Source: Zonotrichia leucophrys gambelii (lineage: Eukaryota; Chordata; Aves; Passeriformes; Passerellidae). From it: a stretch of 64,000 nucleotides of DNA. The notes beneath the pieces are model-generated. The model made no database searches. It saw only the letters and a list, made by a program, of their open reading frames with translations, and was not told the DNA's origin. Below, piece after piece: positions 61,251 through 64,000 of this stretch (position 1 is the stretch's first letter; each line of letters starts with the position of its first letter). The translations under genes and the position numbers were made by a program. The DNA lies in NCBI RefSeq assembly GCF_028769735.1, contig NC_088177.1, forward strand, positions 11,162,599 through 11,226,598, read 5' to 3'.

Positions 61251-64000
61251 TGCGCGGCCTATACAGAAAGAGCAGGCAGTGACATGAGCAGGCTGCCACA
61301 GCCAGCAGGAGGAAACAGAGGAGCCTTGGGCCTTGCAAGCAGAGAGCAGGAACAGCTTGGCAATAAAAGCTGCACCTCTCAGTGCTAAATGGAAACTGGG
61401 TTCCCCCATGTCTGGTTGGATGAGCTGAGAGAAAACGGGATGGGCACATTTGCAGGAGAGGAATGATAGGCAGCATGGGAGAGGAGGCTGTCTCCTGAGG
61501 GAAAGGTGCCAGCCATTTATAATCTTTGTACTGGGCAACTTTGTACTGCTTTTTACACTTAATAAATGAAAGAAGTGTTTTCCAGGCATGTCTAGCCTCA
61601 TTTGGAGGTGTTGGACTGCTGCACCTGCTCCTCCTTAAGTTCGGCATCCACAGGAAAACTGTCCGGAGATGGGAAGGGGCAGCGCTGGAAAAACGTTGGG
61701 ACAAAGTTCATTTTTCTTAGATTCTCCCTGGCCTAATGTGCTTGGTGAGCTTCCTTGTGGCTTCCTCTTCTTTTCTAGGGGGGAGTATGAGAAATTTGAC
61801 AAATTTCCCCCTGATAGTTTGCAAATCCCTGAGATGAATTTAGCTGGGAAACCAAACCGGTCGGGTTGGCTTTGCGGGGAAAGCAGCTCATCTGGAGGCT
61901 TTGATCTCCGCTGCAATGCTTGGAATGCGCAAGAGACAGGGGGAAAAAAAAAATAAGAGAACTGGGCAAATACTTAAGGCCCTCTGTGATAGCTCCCCTT
62001 AGCAAGCACTTCACCCAGGAGCCCTTTGGAGAGAGTTTCAGCTGCTTTGTCTCAGGAGTGGCCCTTCAATGGGCAGGGGGAGGCAGCGAAGGCAAGACTG
62101 AAAGTAGGGACGTGGCTGTTGGGGATGCGCAGTGTTTGCACGCTCCCCTCCACACTTCTGCACAAGCTCTTGTACGAAGTTGTGACCCTCACACCCCAAA
62201 ATTGTATTTCAAACCAATTTTTCCCCTTGTGAAAGCAGGAGGAACGTTCCCCAAGGCGCGTGGGCGGCTCTGCTGCTCTGGAATCCAGAGCACAGCTGAG
62301 CATTTCTGTGCGCTGGCACACAGGAGTAGATGGGAGATCCTGTGCTCTGCCCTCAGGAAATGCATCACTTCAGGCTCCTGCTCACCTGCTCTGCAGGAGC
62401 TTTGTGCAGGACAGCCAGACAGATGGAAAAATGGGCACAAATTATGAAAAATATTCATACATATTAAGGTTCCCATTAATTATTGAGTTACCAATTCACT
62501 TATTGAAGAATAATTATTAATATTTATAGCATCCAGATTGCTGATGATAGATTAACTGTGATGGCATAATTTAGCAAATATTTTTAAAATAAAACATTTA
62601 ACAAATAACATTTCCACCATTTTTCCATCTTAAAAAAAGTGTGAAGGCCTCATGAATATATGCAATCCTTTCTGATTTTAAAGCACGCTTTTGAATATTT
62701 TATTATTATTATGGATTGCTTTATTGCTGATTTTATCCTCAGGTTGCTTCCCAATGAAATTCTACACTCTAAGGCAGAAAGAAACCTATGGCAAAATAAG
62801 CTTATGGTAACAGCACCATAAATCCACTGTGTAAGTACAGTAGTAAGTAAATGTATTATATGGCTCTATTTCATTCTTCTGATTTCTCTTTCTGAAGCCT
62901 CTGTAGAACAATGATTGATGTATATGAAAACCATTTAGCACATATTAAAGCAGGGAGTCAAAATATTATTTTAAAATTTTCCAAGACCCATTGATCTAAA
63001 TTTATGTCAGAATCTCCTGAAAGGTTACATTGCCCCATGTTTTGCAGTGTTCATTTTTCATTGTAAAAGTTCCTGCGTGATGTTGCAGCAAAATCTAAGA
63101 TTAATATGGGTGCAAAAATGCAAAATTCCACAAATTTCGGAGACAAAACAACAAGGCAAATTTGCAGTTTCTTGTAAGTGTCAGATTTGTTAAGGCTTGT
63201 TTGGGCTTCTTTGTTAAAAATTATTTGCTTGTATTTTTATCCCTGAAAGGTTAATTTTTATTGGAAAAATGGTTTTGGGGCAGATCTTTGCACCTGATCC
63301 TAGGACAAGCCTATGCCTGCCATATTCTTAAGGCAGGAGCTCTTCCACCAGATGTTTGCTGTGAGTGATACTGTAATGTTTTCTAAAAAATTACTTAACT
63401 GCAGTTCATCAGGAAAAATGATTCCTTGGCTTCCTTCACAAAAACATGGTGTCAAAAATAGATGTGAGATCTCGTTATTTATATTGCTGAAGTGCTGAAT
63501 GGCCCTGCCTGAGAACAGACTGTTCCTGCATCAGGAGCTGGGCTGGGAGATGGCCTTCCACTGAAGAACCAGCTCTTGAAGGGGACAAATGGAGCATCCT
63601 GAAACTGCTGCACAGAAGTGCTGGTGGAATACCAGTGGCAATCCTGAGCCGTTTGCCACAGAATCCCCAGAAAATGAATTTTCTGTTCATTCATCTCTCC
63701 TCCCCATCCTTCCTCTCTGGCAGCCAGGATGGGCCTGAGACATGCTCCTGGTGAAAGGAGGAAGAAAATTCCTGCTTTGCTTCAGTGTTTGTAGTGAGAA
63801 ATGAGCTTTTTAAGGAAGCAGATCTGGAAATGTCCCGGGCTGTACCCTGTGGCTCAGCTGAAGATGAGCTGATAGGCAATGAGGATGACTAAATTTGTTC
63901 AGTCAGTGGGTGGACATCCCTGTCTTGCAAAAACCATGATGACTGATCCATCATAAAAAAGTTGGGCTATCAAATTTGCTATTTAGCAAATACAAACTGA
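61251..64000. other. Intergenic, no gene seen
   Basis: Includes an AT-rich, TAAT-dense stretch at 62430-62640 and an A run at 61947-61957. Overlapping minus-strand frames of 150-180 codons at 61.0-61.7 kb cross the CR1-containing duplication and show no domain. No exon of the neighbouring vertebrate gene ERBB4 was recognised. Confidence 0.6.

Noticed and set aside
61050..61704. 183- and 152-codon minus-strand frames
   Set aside because: The first crosses a CR1-containing duplication, and the two overlap in different frames. The peptides look like translated noncoding DNA.
1..64000. Search for tRNA, rRNA, CRISPR, operon or phage-type features
   Set aside because: The window is vertebrate nuclear DNA. 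No cloverleaf with A/B boxes and no regularly spaced repeats were seen.

Overview
This is a 64-kb piece of a vertebrate nuclear genome, almost certainly avian. It has a spliced vertebrate gene with strong GT/AG junctions and a very long 3' UTR. It also carries CR1-type LINE tails and LTR remnants typical of birds. The LTR near 24.8-25.2 kb resembles, from memory, songbird endogenous-retrovirus LTRs, so a passerine is my best guess (inference).

The only protein-coding gene I can support is the 3' part of IKZF2 (Helios, an Ikaros-family zinc-finger transcription factor), on the + strand. Positions 1-5877 are intron. Positions 5878-6021 are the penultimate coding exon (144 nt, 48 codons). Positions 6022-10933 are the last intron. 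Positions 10934-11658 are the last coding exon, which encodes the C-terminal region with the two dimerisation zinc fingers. The upstream exons with the DNA-binding fingers lie outside the window. The 3' UTR appears to run about 9.3 kb to tandem AATAAA signals at 20892-20903, with earlier candidate poly(A) sites at about 12.3, 19.5 and 19.83 kb. It contains three Pumilio-type TGTAAATA motifs and a GC/CpG-rich patch.

From about 20.9 kb to 64 kb I see no recognisable gene. In vertebrates the region 3' of IKZF2 faces a large gene-poor interval toward ERBB4, which fits, but I found no ERBB4 exon. The interval holds CR1 LINE fragments (29.5-30.1, 50.0, 53.0, 56.4-56.9, 60.4 and 61.2 kb), one clear and one probable solo LTR (24.8 and 43.4 kb), a diverged ~345-360-bp tandem duplication (35.08-35.78 kb), a 91-bp tandem duplication (44.5 kb), an irregular GGATCCCTGTGG-type minisatellite (51.5-51.9 kb), CpG-rich patches (34.4-34.7 and 51.0-52.4 kb) and AT-rich blocks dense in TAAT cores that could be conserved regulatory elements.

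I did not find a convincing undescribed biological system. The best leads are regulatory: the GC-rich patch with an NRF1-like near-palindrome inside the IKZF2 3' UTR, two perfect or near-perfect hairpins, the tandem duplication beside a 266-codon antisense reading frame, and candidate distal enhancers.
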